A model generated the notes under the pieces. That model did not search any database. It saw nothing but the letters and a program-made list of their open reading frames with translations, and was not told the DNA's origin. A DNA stretch of 32,193 nucleotides from Pelomyxa schiedti (lineage: Eukaryota; Evosea; Pelobiontida; Pelomyxidae): NCBI GenBank assembly GCA_020536535.1, contig JAHLWZ010000993.1, forward strand, positions 1-32,193, given 5' to 3'. Within the stretch, counting starts at the first letter, position 1; every line of letters starts with the position of its first letter. The position numbers and the translations under genes were made by a program. Shown here one piece after another: positions 8,633-20,911 of this stretch.

Positions 8633-10333
8633 ATGTCGGCCTCAGCGGTATTCATTCTTGACGCCAAGGGGAAGCAGTTGATCTCCAGGAACTTCCGCGG
8701 AGATGTGCCGATGAGCATGGCCAGCAGATTCATTATGAGGTTGCTCGAGGAGGACGAAGTTACGATGAAACCCGTCATTAACGAGGAGGGAATTACTTAC
8801 GTCTTTGTCAAGCACAACGGATTGTTTTGTGCGTATCCCTTTTCGGGGGTTTTTTTTTCCTCCTGCTATTTTTCCGAGGCTAACCTGTAGTTGTAGTCTT
8901 GGCAATATCTGACAGGAACATTAATGCTATGCTTACCCTAACATTTTTGTATAAATTCATTGAGGTATGCCTTGGTATGCAACAGTTTAATCCGCTAATT
9001 CTTCTTCCCTTTTTTTTTTTTTTTTTTTTAAAAAAAAAGGTGTGCACTGAATATTTTTCGGAGCTTTGTGAGGAATCTATTAGGGATAACTTTGTTGTTA
9101 TCTATGAACTACTGGATGAGATGATGGATTTTGGATATCCTCAGACAACAGAGTCCAGAGTGCTACAAGAGTGAGTTGTTATGTTTAGTTAGTAATTGCT
9201 CAGAGTGTAGTTTTATTACCCAGGAAAGTCACCGCATAGAGCTGGCAGCGGCACCAGCGTTGCTTAAAGCAGTTACAGGAACAGTTTCGTGGCGTACTGA
9301 CGGAATTAGACACAAAAAGAATGAAGTGTACTTGGATGTTATTGAATCTGTCAACTTGTTGGTGTGTTCATAGTTTGTCTCGACTAGGAATTTATTCTTT
9401 TTAGGTTAGCTCTGATGGAACAGTTCTCCGTTCAGAGATTCTGGGCCAAATAAAACTGAACTCGCTTCTTAGTGGTATGCCTGAGCTGAAACTTGGCCTG
9501 AACGACAAGATACAATTTGATTCCACATCCAAATCAATTACTGCACCACCTGAACCTGGAGGTTGTTTTCCACTTTTTGGCAACTCATTTACTTTGTGCA
9601 GCAACCCCATCACGAAAAGCAATTGAGATGGAAGACGTTACATTCCATCAATGTGTGAGGTACGTGCTTTATCGAAACACTTCATTACCTGATGTAATTC
9701 AGATTATCTCGTTTTGACACGAACCACACCATCTCTTTTATTCCTCCTGATGGTGAATTCCAACTGATGTCATACCGTCTCACAACACACTTCCGCCCAC
9801 TCATATTGATCGAGTCTCAAGTGAGCAAACATGAACACAGCCGTATCGAATTTCGTGTTAAGGCACGGAGTCAATTCAAGCCCCAGAGTACTGCCAACAA
9901 TGTTGACATTATCATCCCTGTCCCTCCTGATTGCTATGGCCCCAAGTTCAGTGTTTCTACGGGAACGTAAGTGTAGCAATACAACTAAGTTTCTCCCTGA
10001 CAAAACCACAGGTGCAAATACGCTCCTGAGAAGGATTCCATAATATGGTCAATAAGGCAGTTCCCTGGTAATAGGGACTTCTTGATGTCTGCCCACCTCA
10101 GCCTTCCTAGCATTTCTTCTGGTAATTCAATTTTGTTTGGAAGCCTTTTTCCCTAACAAAGCGAAGATGACCGCACTCTGAAGCGACCTATTACTGTGAA
10201 GTTCGATATTCCATCCTTCACAGTGTCAGGCATCCAAGTTAGGTACCTTAAAATCGTTGAGAAATCCAACTACCAGGCACTGCCTTGGGTGCGCTACTTG
10301 ACACAAAGTGGGGACTACCAGTTCAGGATGTGA
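8633..10333 (+). CDS. AP1M1: AP-1 clathrin adaptor complex, mu subunit
   Basis: Nine exons (8633-8828, 8897-8964, 9040-9170, 9211-9361, 9405-9561, 9602-9659, 9703-9966, 10012-10121, 10167-10333) encode 433 residues, close to the usual 420-430. The N-terminal longin-like part begins MSASAVFILDAKGKQLISRN and contains EESIRDNFVVIYELLDEMMD and DFGYPQTTES, hallmarks of AP-1 mu. The C-terminal mu homology domain includes NEVYLDVIESVNLLV, SFIPPDGEFQLMSYRL and IQVRYLKIVEKSNYQALPWV. In this family the subunit binds YxxPhi sorting signals on cargo at the trans-Golgi network and endosomes. Introns are 38-75 bases. Intron 2 ends in a run of 20 T and 9 A directly before the acceptor. The start is set by the conserved MSASAVF and lies at the divergent promoter shared with the repair gene. 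AP-1 is favoured over AP-2 by sequence resemblance along the whole length. Confidence 0.95.
9010..9038 (+). repeat. T20A9 homopolymer tract at a splice acceptor
   Basis: Twenty T followed by nine A form a perfect short palindrome-capable tract that ends one base before the AG of AP-1 mu intron 2. It acts as an extreme polypyrimidine tract, but the A run lies between it and the AG. Its length may be uncertain because of sequencing slippage. Confidence 0.8.
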
Positions 10334-10452
10334 AACAAACAAATCCACGAGGACTTTACCCTACTTAGATTTTAGCCAAAAAAAACCTTTTTTTCGACAA
10401 CTCGCACTCTTAAAATTGGAACCAGAGGGCGGAAGCCTTTGATTCAACGATG

Positions 10453-12837
10453 TTACGAGCGTACGAACTTCTGTAAGTGCAAGACCCAGTCTGCAGCAGA
10501 ATCGGAATCGGAGGCTCGGAGTTGGTAGCTGCGCACGCTACTGCCAAAGAAGGAGGATGCCGCCGGAGTGCAATCAATCTGGAATAGGTTGTTCGCTGGT
10601 GCGGAGAACCGGAGCCGGCATGCCCACAGGGGTATGCTGTCGTCTGGTGCTGGTGCCTGTGTAGGGCGGGATTAAACACCAGGGTAAAGGAATAAGGCGC
10701 TGGCAGGACGTACTTGGATGTATGTAAAGTAGTGCAGGAAGCCGTAGGTAGTAAGAACGAAGTGGTATTTTCGCCATGAGAACATGCCACTGCATTCCAA
10801 CTCTCCTTCTTTAGCGACTGTTCTTTTTTGTGTTGATTTGGTTTTTTTTTTCCGTTGTAACAATTACTATCCTTTTTTTTTGTTGTTGTTGTTGGAATAC
10901 CTGATTCTTAGGTAATTTGTTGCAGGGAAAACACTCAGGTATGGACGAGTTTCGGTAATCCTTGAGTAAGGTAAGTCTTTCTTTTAAAAACCTAGTCGCA
11001 TACTGAGTTTCACTTTCAGTGGTTTCCTTGGGGGTCGTTGATTCGGGAACAGCGTGGCCACGGCTATCTTTGAGTGCTGCAACCTTGTGAACGAGTGAGG
11101 GTGGAAAATATGAGTTGAACCGATTACCACTTGGTTGGCAATCCCGATGTCAGTGAGTACCTTCCCCAGCATGTTACTTTGCTGGATCATAAGTCTTTGC
11201 ACAACATTTTTCACAAGAGAAAGGACCTGAGTTTCAATGGCTTCAGTTTCCTTTACGAAAATGTTAGTTTGGCAGAGGTAATGTTGCTTGATTACTTGAG
11301 AAAATGCAATGAGAAATGACGATAACTGGCTATGTGACAGGAAAAAAGCGTTGGTGCAATGTATCACACTCGCTTGAACAAGCCACGGATCCCTACTCAA
11401 GGAATGGAAGGATTCAGGCTTGCAAACAGCAGTGCATTGAGCTCCCTCATGTGTCAGGGTGTCGATGCTACCTTCCAGCTCTTGAAGAATCTTCAGTACC
11501 CTTGCTGTAAGTTACTTATTACATCCGTTTTAGGGGAAGGCTTGCTTGTCATAATTAGTAATGAGAACAGTCAGTGTTGGTACTCCTTTGGTATTTATCT
11601 TTTGTTGAGTGCTATTAATCTTCGTAAGGTAGCTCTTCAGAACAGGCCCGATTTCCAGATTAATAAGTCGACAAAATTGTGATCCCATTTCCACTTCAGT
11701 ACGAGATACTGAGGAGAGGTTTCATAAGAGAATCATAAATCTCAGTGTAATTACAAGATACCTCTCTGAAAGTAATCAAAGACGTTCTCCATGGACCTGT
11801 AGTGGGTGAGACTGTAACATGTAACAAGTGCTCACCCCAAGGAAACTGTCGAGGGTGCCTGGAAGGTCAAAGCAGCATTGTACGCTTCATATGCTTTTAC
11901 TCTGAATTTGAGATTAAGTATGGTACACTTGTGTAGTGTTGCTCTCGTACTTGGCAGTGACGTGATTCAAAAGAAGCTGAACAGATGATGCTGCATGAGC
12001 TAGTCTTGCCCTCAGTGTTTCCAGAAGAGACCTCATTCCTTCAGTGCAAGAGTCCAAATGCATCCCTCGTACACGTCGTAACTCTTCCTCAAGTTCACGC
12101 TTTGCTAGAAGTATGACTGGGGCCAGCTTATCAAGGGGTGGGTGAGTAGGAAAACCAAGTGCACTAGCTCCTCGTGTCGGCGGCTGTTGAGGGTGCGTTC
12201 CCGGCTTGGACCCAATCACACTGCCTCCACTTACGCTTGTTGGTGCCGAAGTCGTCGAGACTGAATTCACTGCCCCAACCACTGGAGTAGCAGTGACAGG
12301 GGGGTTCAGCGAAACTACTGGCAGTGCGGTTGTTGAGGCCGGATTAGCACTAACAGCAGCTGGAGTTACAACAGGATGCTCCGCAGAACAAACCGTCTCC
12401 GTAACAGACACAGCAGCTCCGCTCGTGGTCGTAACAGCAATGGCTGATGTCACACAAACAGGTGCTTCTGCCGTCGTCGTTTCCTTGTGTGCCTCAGGCT
12501 TTACTTCTTCTTCTTCACGTGTGTCGCTATTACTGCTGCTTTTGGTGTTGCCTTCATTTTGGATGTGACCGGGCGACGGCGACCTGTCCGTAGAAGTCGT
12601 ATTCGACGTTTCCGGGGCAGAAAAGACGTCGTTCACGGGGGTCGTTTTTCTCTGCGGTTGGTCGTCTTCGGGCCGCAATGTAGGTGACGGTGCGGCGTCG
12701 TGATCACCAACAACATCGGAGGATGTGCCTTGATTGTTCTTCTCGTCGTTATCGGGCCTCGAGATCTCGTCTACAACTACTCTCGTCTCTGTCGCCTCTG
12801 GCGCAGCACCGACAACGTCGCCAGGGGAGTCACTCAT
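10453..12837 (-). CDS. BAR-like coiled-coil and PH domain protein
   Basis: Exon 1 (12837-11927) starts MSDSPGDVVG and encodes about 210 residues of Ser/Thr/Pro/Val-rich low complexity, then a helical region from KLAPVILLAKRELEEELRRV. Introns of 25 (11926-11902), 24 (11835-11812) and 53 bases (11761-11709) keep the frame through further helices (THYRSMENVFDYFQR, MGSQFCRLINLEIGPVLKSY, RVLKILQELEGSIDTL, TQVLSLVKNVVQRLM). Length, charge pattern and order suggest a BAR or F-BAR membrane-curving domain. The C-terminus is a PH domain: KEGELECSGMFSWRKYHFVL, then, after an intron, PLWACRLRFSAPANNLFQID and a terminal helix with ADWVLHLQKFVRS ending at TAA 10453-10455. Such proteins link phosphoinositide membranes to shaping or trafficking. 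Exon joins between 11700 and 10900 are only partly resolved. The gene converges with AP-1 mu, with 119 bases between the stops. Confidence 0.72.
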
Positions 12838-12993
12838 GCCAAAACAAAAAAAGGAGAAGAATCTTTTCCTTTTTCCGGTAACGAGGAAAGAAAGAAAAAC
12901 ACGAGCGAAGGAGATAACAGATGTGTGGCTTTTTTTTTTGGATTGGATTGCTGTAATCTACAAAGGGGGTGATGTGGCATCCTCAGAACAAAG

Positions 12994-15900
12994 TTATTCT
13001 GAGGAATTGATGCTGAGAGAAGGGGGTGGTTTGTTGTTCGCAATGTCGTGTGCCTTTTCAACCCGAGATACGATGGTATTGAAGTCTATTCGAAGGTGAG
13101 TGATTTTGTCAAACTGGGAGAAGGGGTTCATTCACAAACCGGGTCTATCTGCGGGGTCTTGTGCCCAGCAGGCGGAGATAAGTTCACGCATGGATGGTGG
13201 AACGGTGTCTGGAATCGGCAGTCGGGAGCCGGAAATCACGAAATCAGATATTTCTGCAAGAGATAGAATTGGGGAAACCCGTGTGAGAATTGGGGAAGGG
13301 AGTGGGAAGTGGAGAAAGAGCATACTCCAAACAGACGAGAATTGTGCCACGTCATACGGCTCTAGTTTGAAAAGAAAAATATTGAGCTAAATAAATACAT
13401 TGGAATGGCGTTCCGATGAGTACCTTTTTCTGTCCACACTTGGAAAACGAGGATGGCGAAACTAGTTTGGAAATGAAAGAAAGGAAAAAACAAAAAGATA
13501 ATGAACAACAGCAAGTTTAAATATCTCTACCTGAAAACATCAGCACTAGTGCTGTAGGGACCGTCTTGTATAATTTCAGGAGCCATGAAGACTGGTGTGC
13601 CAATCTACATTCGCTAGAAGTCAATGTACAGAATGGTGGTGTTTGAGCGGACCTGTTTGGTGAGCTGCTGCATAGTTGCATTTTTATTGACTCCTCTGGA
13701 TGTTCCTAGTTTGGGGGTAGTTGCACCTGATTTTATTTGTCACATACCAAAATCACTTAGTTTGCAGTGGATTGGCGCGTCATCCGCGGTTGATACCATG
13801 AGAAGGTTATCTGGCTTCAGGTCTCTGTGGAGTATTGATGAAGAGTGTAGGAATGCGACTCCTTGGAGGTACCGTTAATTTATTAATTAGTGCTGTCCAA
13901 CACAGCCACACCTCGAGCACAGTCAGTAATGCATCTCAATTTGAGTATTGGTGAGAACAGTTGCTTTTTCATGCAAGACACTAAGCTCCCCAGTGGCAGG
14001 AATTCCTTTTGAATTCAGGGAAAACCGGAGAAAAAGAGTACGCACTGTAACAATGGATAGGGAGCCACTGAGGTGAACTGCGCCAATGAAATTTACAATC
14101 TTGTTCACCCGTTGAGAAATTGGCACTACATGAGAAAAGTACATATGGACTACGGAAAGCTTCCATATTTTCCACCTCTCGTTTAAAATCGTCGTATACC
14201 CCGGTTCCTGATTGATATTTCAGCAGTTTGATGGCCACTTCCATTCCACGCCATTCACCTACACAAATAATTCTCAGTGGTTGAATATTGTCGTTGGAGT
14301 TGCATACCACGATAGACTGTGCCAAAGCTGCCCTCACCTAGATTGAGTTGGACAATGAAAGAATCGTAAAAGTGACTTACCAACTTCAGGCTACAGTCAT
14401 TTGATGAGGAAAGATCATGTTAGAAGTGTGAATGTCGAGCAGCTAGACTCACCTTGAACAGTGTCAGTTCTTCTGGATCCAAGCGTGTACTAACTTTGGC
14501 TTCCGCCGACATTGGTATTTGAACAAATGTCGATTCCGGAGGTTTAAACTCCTTTCCTTTGGCATGTAAAAAGGTAAAGTCAGAAAAAGAGCGAGACAAA
14601 ACCAGGGGACACAGCTAAAATTAGATTTTGTGTTACACGACAAGAACAGTGAAACTTGAGAACGGCAGTAACTTCAAGGGTCTCTTTCTTCAGAGGTGTT
14701 ATTGAATATGACTGTACGTGAAGGAAGCTCACTTTTCGCAAGGTTCCACTAGGTGGGGTAACAAAAACAGAAAACTTCTTGGTTACGGGCGGAACAAATT
14801 TGAATGTTTTCGGTTTATGTGATGGATTTGCAACTGTAAACGTTTCCGTATTCTCGGTATCAATAAGGGCTTGACGATCACCTTGTTTTATTTTTTTGAG
14901 ACCAGATAGATAGATAGAAATAACACAAACCAAGTCCAAATGTCATTTTGCTAAGAGAGACCTGGTTTCAGTAAGAAAAACCCGTAGTAGTGACAGTTTT
15001 TACCAAAAGAGGAAATCCAAACAGATCCACTTGCCTGGAAGAAGGTAAAACAAAAAAGAGGAGAGTAACATCTTAACTGGGAAACTTTGAGATCAAATTC
15101 TTCATGCTGGTCTTCATCTGCGAAGTGAAGGCGTTCCATTGTTCTGTCAACAGCGGGGAGAACAGGTCTTTGAATATTTATAAATTGTTGGAAAGTACAG
15201 TCAAGTAAATACGTCTTTGACTTCCTTCGAAAAATGCAGTAGGTGACCCCTGACCCTACACTAAGTGCAAGCAACCCAACTATTATAATAGAAATGGACC
15301 AATAAGGTGGTTTCTTTGGTTGATGAGAGGAAGAAGTATCCGGTGGCTGTTCACAGAACTCTTGGGAAAGTTAGAGGAGGCCAAAGGAGTAGACTACCCA
15401 GAGTTTCAGCAAATGTGAGTGCATCAATATCAATGTAAGTAAAGGAGGACTCGGCCGTTTTGAAGTAGAATTCAATGGAAATTATTGCACTTTCATTGAG
15501 GAGGTCAGATGTCACATTCATGCACACACTTTGCCTAGTTTTGGGTAAATTAAGGAGTAATAAAATGAGAACAACCAAGAGGAAGTGAGATTAGTTTCGA
15601 AAGCATAGTAAACGGGATTTGTTTGCCCATATGCATCCAAAATGTGAACCTCAAGGGAATCTTCATTGAAATAAATTTCATGTATTTTTGGGGGTACAAA
15701 CTGATAAAACCAGATGTTACTGTTGCCCGGACGGCAAAATCCAACCTAAGATTTTGTGTAAAAAAATATAGACATGCCTCATTAAAACCATGGGTACTGT
15801 GCCAAATTGAAGGAGAAGTGATCAGCTGATACTGACACCAGGGTTACCTCACCTTCAATTTCATCCGGGTAGCGACGCAGAACTGCATCACCCAGCAGGG

Positions 15901-18900
15901 GTCGGTCACTGACTAGTATTGTGTGGTTACAGCACAGAGTGAGGTTGAGTCCCGGACCAAAGTCGGTGGTTGTTTCTGTGAGGTCATAGGAGGGATCCCA
16001 TGGGATGGTTTCTGATGCGGGGAAAACGGAAATTAGATGATGGCAAGGTTCCTTTGGGAGAGCACACACGAATCCAAAAGCGGAGGTATCTGATGATGCT
16101 GGAAACAAATTCGTATGGATTCCAAGCATAAACAACGCAGTCCATTTCATAAAGATAGTAATATGGCAGGTCGATCAAAACTGTGTTTGATGTGGCCTCA
16201 TAAAGAAGAACGTAAACACTTTGGTCAAAGGAGCACCACAGTTGATAAGTGTTACACTGAGGCGCAGAGACTGGGCAAGAAACACCAAATTGCACTTCTG
16301 TTAATGTGTCAAAAAAATTAGGAGTGGGGGGAAAGGGGTGTGATTGGGCAAAGCGTTAGAATTTTTCTACTCACCATTCCAGAAGAACCGAACCGTTGGC
16401 CACAATATCTCATCACCAAGGTAGTACATAAATGAATACTCAAAGTCATCGATCGGGGTGGGAAACGCCGGCACACAAGGTAAAACACCTGCCATTTATT
16501 TTTCTGTGGTGAAAAATCTTTGTTGAAATAAACAACTATGTACTTAAAATTGTTGAGAACTTCCCAACAATGGGATTGCTAGCTTGATATTGTCCCTCGT
16601 ATGAAACATCAGTTGTGCTGATGAAGTACGGGTCTTCGGAATAGCTAACACAAGGTGTTAATCGACAATAAGACAAGCAATATCAACTCACCCAGAAACA
16701 AGAAGGTCACCCGTACTTGACACAACAATTGAAGAGTACATGCCTGTGTCATTATTCAGGGTTACGACTTCATGATAAAGCAAAGAGTTGAAAATGTCGT
16801 AGTACCCTGATTTCCACTTTATTGACTAAAGTAAGGAGAATTGACTGGCCTACCAACAAATGCCTGGGAATCGGTGGTTTCACCAGCTAAAACTAAAGTG
16901 TCAAGAGAGAATTGCGCGATATCATTTAGTGTGCCAAAGTCTGAAACAGCGAGTTTCGAGACAGTGTAAGACCCCCACATTGCCTTCGAGTAATCAGTCA
17001 ATTTGAGCATACAAAAATAAGACACCTTGTACAGTATATTTTCCTTTTGTGTGAAATAAAGATGAATCCCTGTCGTGTAGTCACTAACAAGGGTTGGTGC
17101 TCCACATTCGGCCTATGTCAGAAAAGTGAGTGGCGGTGCGGAAATATCCAACAAACCACGATAGAGCTATCACCAGCTCCAATAAACACAAGGGCGCATT
17201 TCCACTGCCCCGAGGTTGTGTCACACTGAACTGATATGCAATCTGGTGATAAAAGAGCCAGAAAGTAATTCACTGATTGGGCACTCTGAACTTCTGTGTA
17301 AGTAGCGATTCTTGATTGAACAGGTGCTACATATTGAAAAAGTTAGACTTAAAGAATGAAAATTAAAACTAATGTCATCAATGCCTACGTGATGTGCCAT
17401 AGCAGTAGAACATGTTCCAGTCAGCGTCAAAGAACAGTAAAAGGAAACTGTATGAAGATGGACAGAGATCAGGATCTTCCAGTGGGAAAGTTGTTGTCAC
17501 GGGAGAGACAAGAATTATTCTACCGGAAATAGTTGGTTTAATCTGTTGATGGAGAACAGGTACTTAGTTCCATCATCAAATATAACTAGGTCATGGAAGA
17601 ACTCCTCCTGGGGTCCACCCCATCGTACTGTAGAAATGTTGAGGGATACAAAAATAGCCACAAATCACCTACCTGACCAATAGCGGGTACAATCTTGTAT
17701 GTTAAATGCAATTATGGAAGCGTCAATGGTATTGAATGAAGTTGCCACAAGTAATCCAGCGGGAGCATTTTCAACTTCCAGGGGGGTATTTTCTTAAAGG
17801 AAAAAAATTTTGCTTAGACAAAAGGTGGATACAATGCAAAGTTACCTCCAGCCCCAACAATGTAAAAGAGCTGGGCATCTTCATCTAGTACAATAGTGGA
17901 AACTGTCCCAGTTGTGGAATCCCACGTGTTTTTACAAACTGGGGTAGCACTGGAATCCAATTTTGCAATGAAAGGGCCATCGCTTTCACCACAAGTGTAC
18001 AAAACTGTAACTTCATGAGTTGAAAAAAAAATTGATATACAAGAATCCATAGAAAGAGGCACACATCCTTTGCTGTCTTGAGCTGCTTTAATTAAGTAAC
18101 CAGAATCGGAATTTGGCTCCACAAAAGAGCTCACAAAAAAAGATACATCAGAATTTTGCACACACAGTGTGCTGCAATTTTGCACATACACATCCCAAGC
18201 ACACCCAGGTGTAGAATCACAATCTTCCAGTGAGATTTGCCAGCATTGCATACATGGCGCATTAGAAGCGTAGCATGTAAGCTGACTGGAGCACCATTGG
18301 CAGTTGGGCCTTACGTTTTGAGTTAAAGAAAGGTAGACTAGACATATTGCAAACCTCTCATCGCAAGTGAACTGGGTTGTCCACTGCTCACAAGGACCAC
18401 AGCACTGAGGAAGTTTTGTGGATTCATTTAAAGGTGCACAGAGGTACTCTTCCTCACAGAATCCACACTGTAATTGAGAATTGCATGTAATATCATTACT
18501 CAGATCTGAGCAATAGCTGCAGTAGTCATGCGAATCCATGCATACATTAGTGGAGTTGCACCAACTGCATGCGGGCCTAAACATGGGGGAAGAGTCAACC
18601 CAGTGGTTGGGCCATTTTAATAGCAGTACTGTTGGCAGTCGAAATATTTTCTTTGAAAGCATTGTGGGCAAGAATCTGAAGTACATAGAGATCCCAGTTC
18701 ACAGAAGAGGCAATTACCGTACTCAGGACTGAAGAAGCTAAGTTAGTCAAGTGGTCACAGTGGTGTGAGACTTATTAATCTAATTTATTATGGAAGACTC
18801 TTCAGAAGAATGAGTGCTGCCGTTATGACATACTCAATTAAGCACACATCCTTGGATTTGGCTGTCTCACAGGGTTCACAAGATGCTGGCCCAGCAATGC

Positions 18901-20622
18901 AGGTATGTCTCTGTGAGCACCAAAGGCATGGGGACGTGCATTCAGTGTTAGATTTGACAGAACAATCTGAAGATAGTGAGTACGGACTTAATAATAGGGT
19001 TGAGAAGCTACCAACAAGTGTTGTGGAATAAATAGTAATAGTTGTTGAATTAAAAACGGTATTGCTTATTTGTGGCATGTCTAACCAAGATCTTTGATTT
19101 TGGGTAAAAAAAGGGAATATACATAAATTAGATTGGATTGAAATTGATATCATACGCAGTTGTAACAAGAATGCTGCCTGCAGGGTCAGTTACGCGGGCG
19201 CCGTATGTGTGTAAGAGGTAATCTTTCTCTTGTGATAAGTTCTCAATTATTCCAACTTCTGTTTCTTCATATGGGGAAAATAATAAATCCTCATCACCGT
19301 CATCATCTAAGTTTATGAAAGAGTGAAGGGAGAACAACTATGATAGAATATTCTTAAAATAAAGGAAAAGGATATCAGTGCACAACAGTTGGCAACTTGT
19401 CAAATTTGTTGCATAAACTTCAACAGTTTCGTTGATCCACTCGCCCCCTGGAAAAGTGTCCCCATTGTACTGTATAACTACAAAATTTATCACTCCTGTT
19501 TTCCGCATCTCTGCAATCCCTATTGTCCAGCTCTCTATGGTGCATAGCCATTAAAAACCAGTAATAATACTTTTCGAGAGCACCTGCACAAACAGCAGAG
19601 CACAAAATATCGCCACTGTTTCCGGAATCAAAGATTAAACCGGATGTCCAAGAGGATTCCAAGTCGGAGTCTTTCCACAGCACCCACACAGAGTGATTTC
19701 CAACCCCAATTGAGACAAACGGAGACGGCTGCTTTGGGACAAGTGGAAGGCTTTTCTGGTACATTGGTAGAGGGTACAGTCGCTCTAGTGGCACAGTTGT
19801 GAAGCTTGTGTCACATGTAACTTGATTCCCTGAAATCACTTCCCCTGCACACACATGAACCACTTGAAGTGGTGGGCTATAACCCATTCTATTGCTCTTT
19901 TGTGGTGATGAATTGGCTGGCAGAACCAAATCAGTGGAGGAACACAAAGCTAGTAGATACAGTACATCCGAGCTGTCAGCATAATAAGATGAGGCTGACC
20001 CACAGTAACCAAGTACAAGGGAATATGTCCACGTGCTGCCTGTGATTATTTTAACACCGGTATATCCTGTGACAACTGTAACGACATTTGTGCCCCATAT
20101 AGAAGTCGAACATTGCACACTAGTTACAGTGAAATCTGTTTGCCCCCACAAATTAGTCAAGTGCAAGAAAAACTAAGGGGCGACAAATACAAAAACCAAT
20201 GGGAAAAACCAAAAAAAAAAAAAAACCAAACACTTTGGTTTACCAGTGTACTTGTAACGATACACAGGGCCATAAGTCACGTCAGTGAGCCCAAACACCT
20301 CCGACAGGCAGTCTTCCTCCTCCTCGCCCCCGTCTGCTGCAACTTCAGGGGACGGCGCGCACGCGGTGTAGGCGCCCACGACGTCCCACCACCACGGCTG
20401 CGTAGACATCATCGTCCACTGCACAGCGTAGCCAGCGTCGACCGTGCCGCGCCACTGCGCGTTGGGCCCCGACAGCGTGGTGATCTCGCGGTGCGCCTCC
20501 TCTTGCAATGTGATCGCCGACGCCGACATCGCGCCCGGGTCGTGGAAACCGCAGATCTCACATGCCACGATGACCCCCAGCACAACGAACACGGTGTCGA
20601 CAAACGCGGAGACTGCCATCAT
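12994..20622 (-). CDS. receptor-like TKL protein kinase with cysteine-rich ectodomain
   Basis: The start ATG at 20622 opens a GC-rich first exon (to 20244) with a hydrophobic signal or anchor ([19 protein letters not shown]). The ectodomain has beta-rich segments, an FG-GAP-like calcium motif ([12 protein letters not shown], about 19300) and several plexin/PSI-like cysteine modules at about 18930-18150 ([32 protein letters not shown]). A transmembrane helix near 15290-15230 ([17 protein letters not shown]) is followed by a basic stop-transfer (RRKSK). Next comes an MSP/VAP-like domain at about 14885-14640 ([14 protein letters not shown]). The kinase has its glycine loop at 14337-14308 ([10 protein letters not shown]), VAIK at 14238-14221, HRDLKPDN at 13829-13806, DFG near 13760-13748 and MAPE near 13585. 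HRDLKPDN argues for Ser/Thr-type TKL specificity. Stop at 12994-12996. Many introns are 40-60 bases; I did not resolve all of them. A split into two genes is possible but no second start is evident. Confidence 0.75.
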
Positions 20623-20911
20623 CGTCGTCGACACACCCTCCACTCGTGACGGCGCCTGACGCCCGTTATTTACGTAAAATCTGTTTCGTGTAACCAATTT
20701 GCAAAGCGTTTCGTTTTTTTGGGGGCATTGACACTGATCTGGGGCTCATTGTGCACAATAAGCAATTGGAGTTGCAGAGGGGAAAAAAAAGGGATTTTCC
20801 GATTGCTGATATCTTTTTCATTCTTTCAAGGACAGCTCACAAATGACATGACGCCTGTAACAGAGGAACATTTTTGAAATCAATAGAATGTTATCCTTCT
20901 TTTCGGCCTGG

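Noticed and set aside
12206-12568. Plus-strand open frame of 120 codons
   Set aside because: It is the antisense shadow of the low-complexity head of the BAR-like/PH protein on the minus strand.
20113-20649. Plus-strand open frame of 178 codons rich in Arg and His
   Set aside because: It is opposite the GC-rich first exon of the receptor kinase, which has a signal peptide and continues into the ectodomain.
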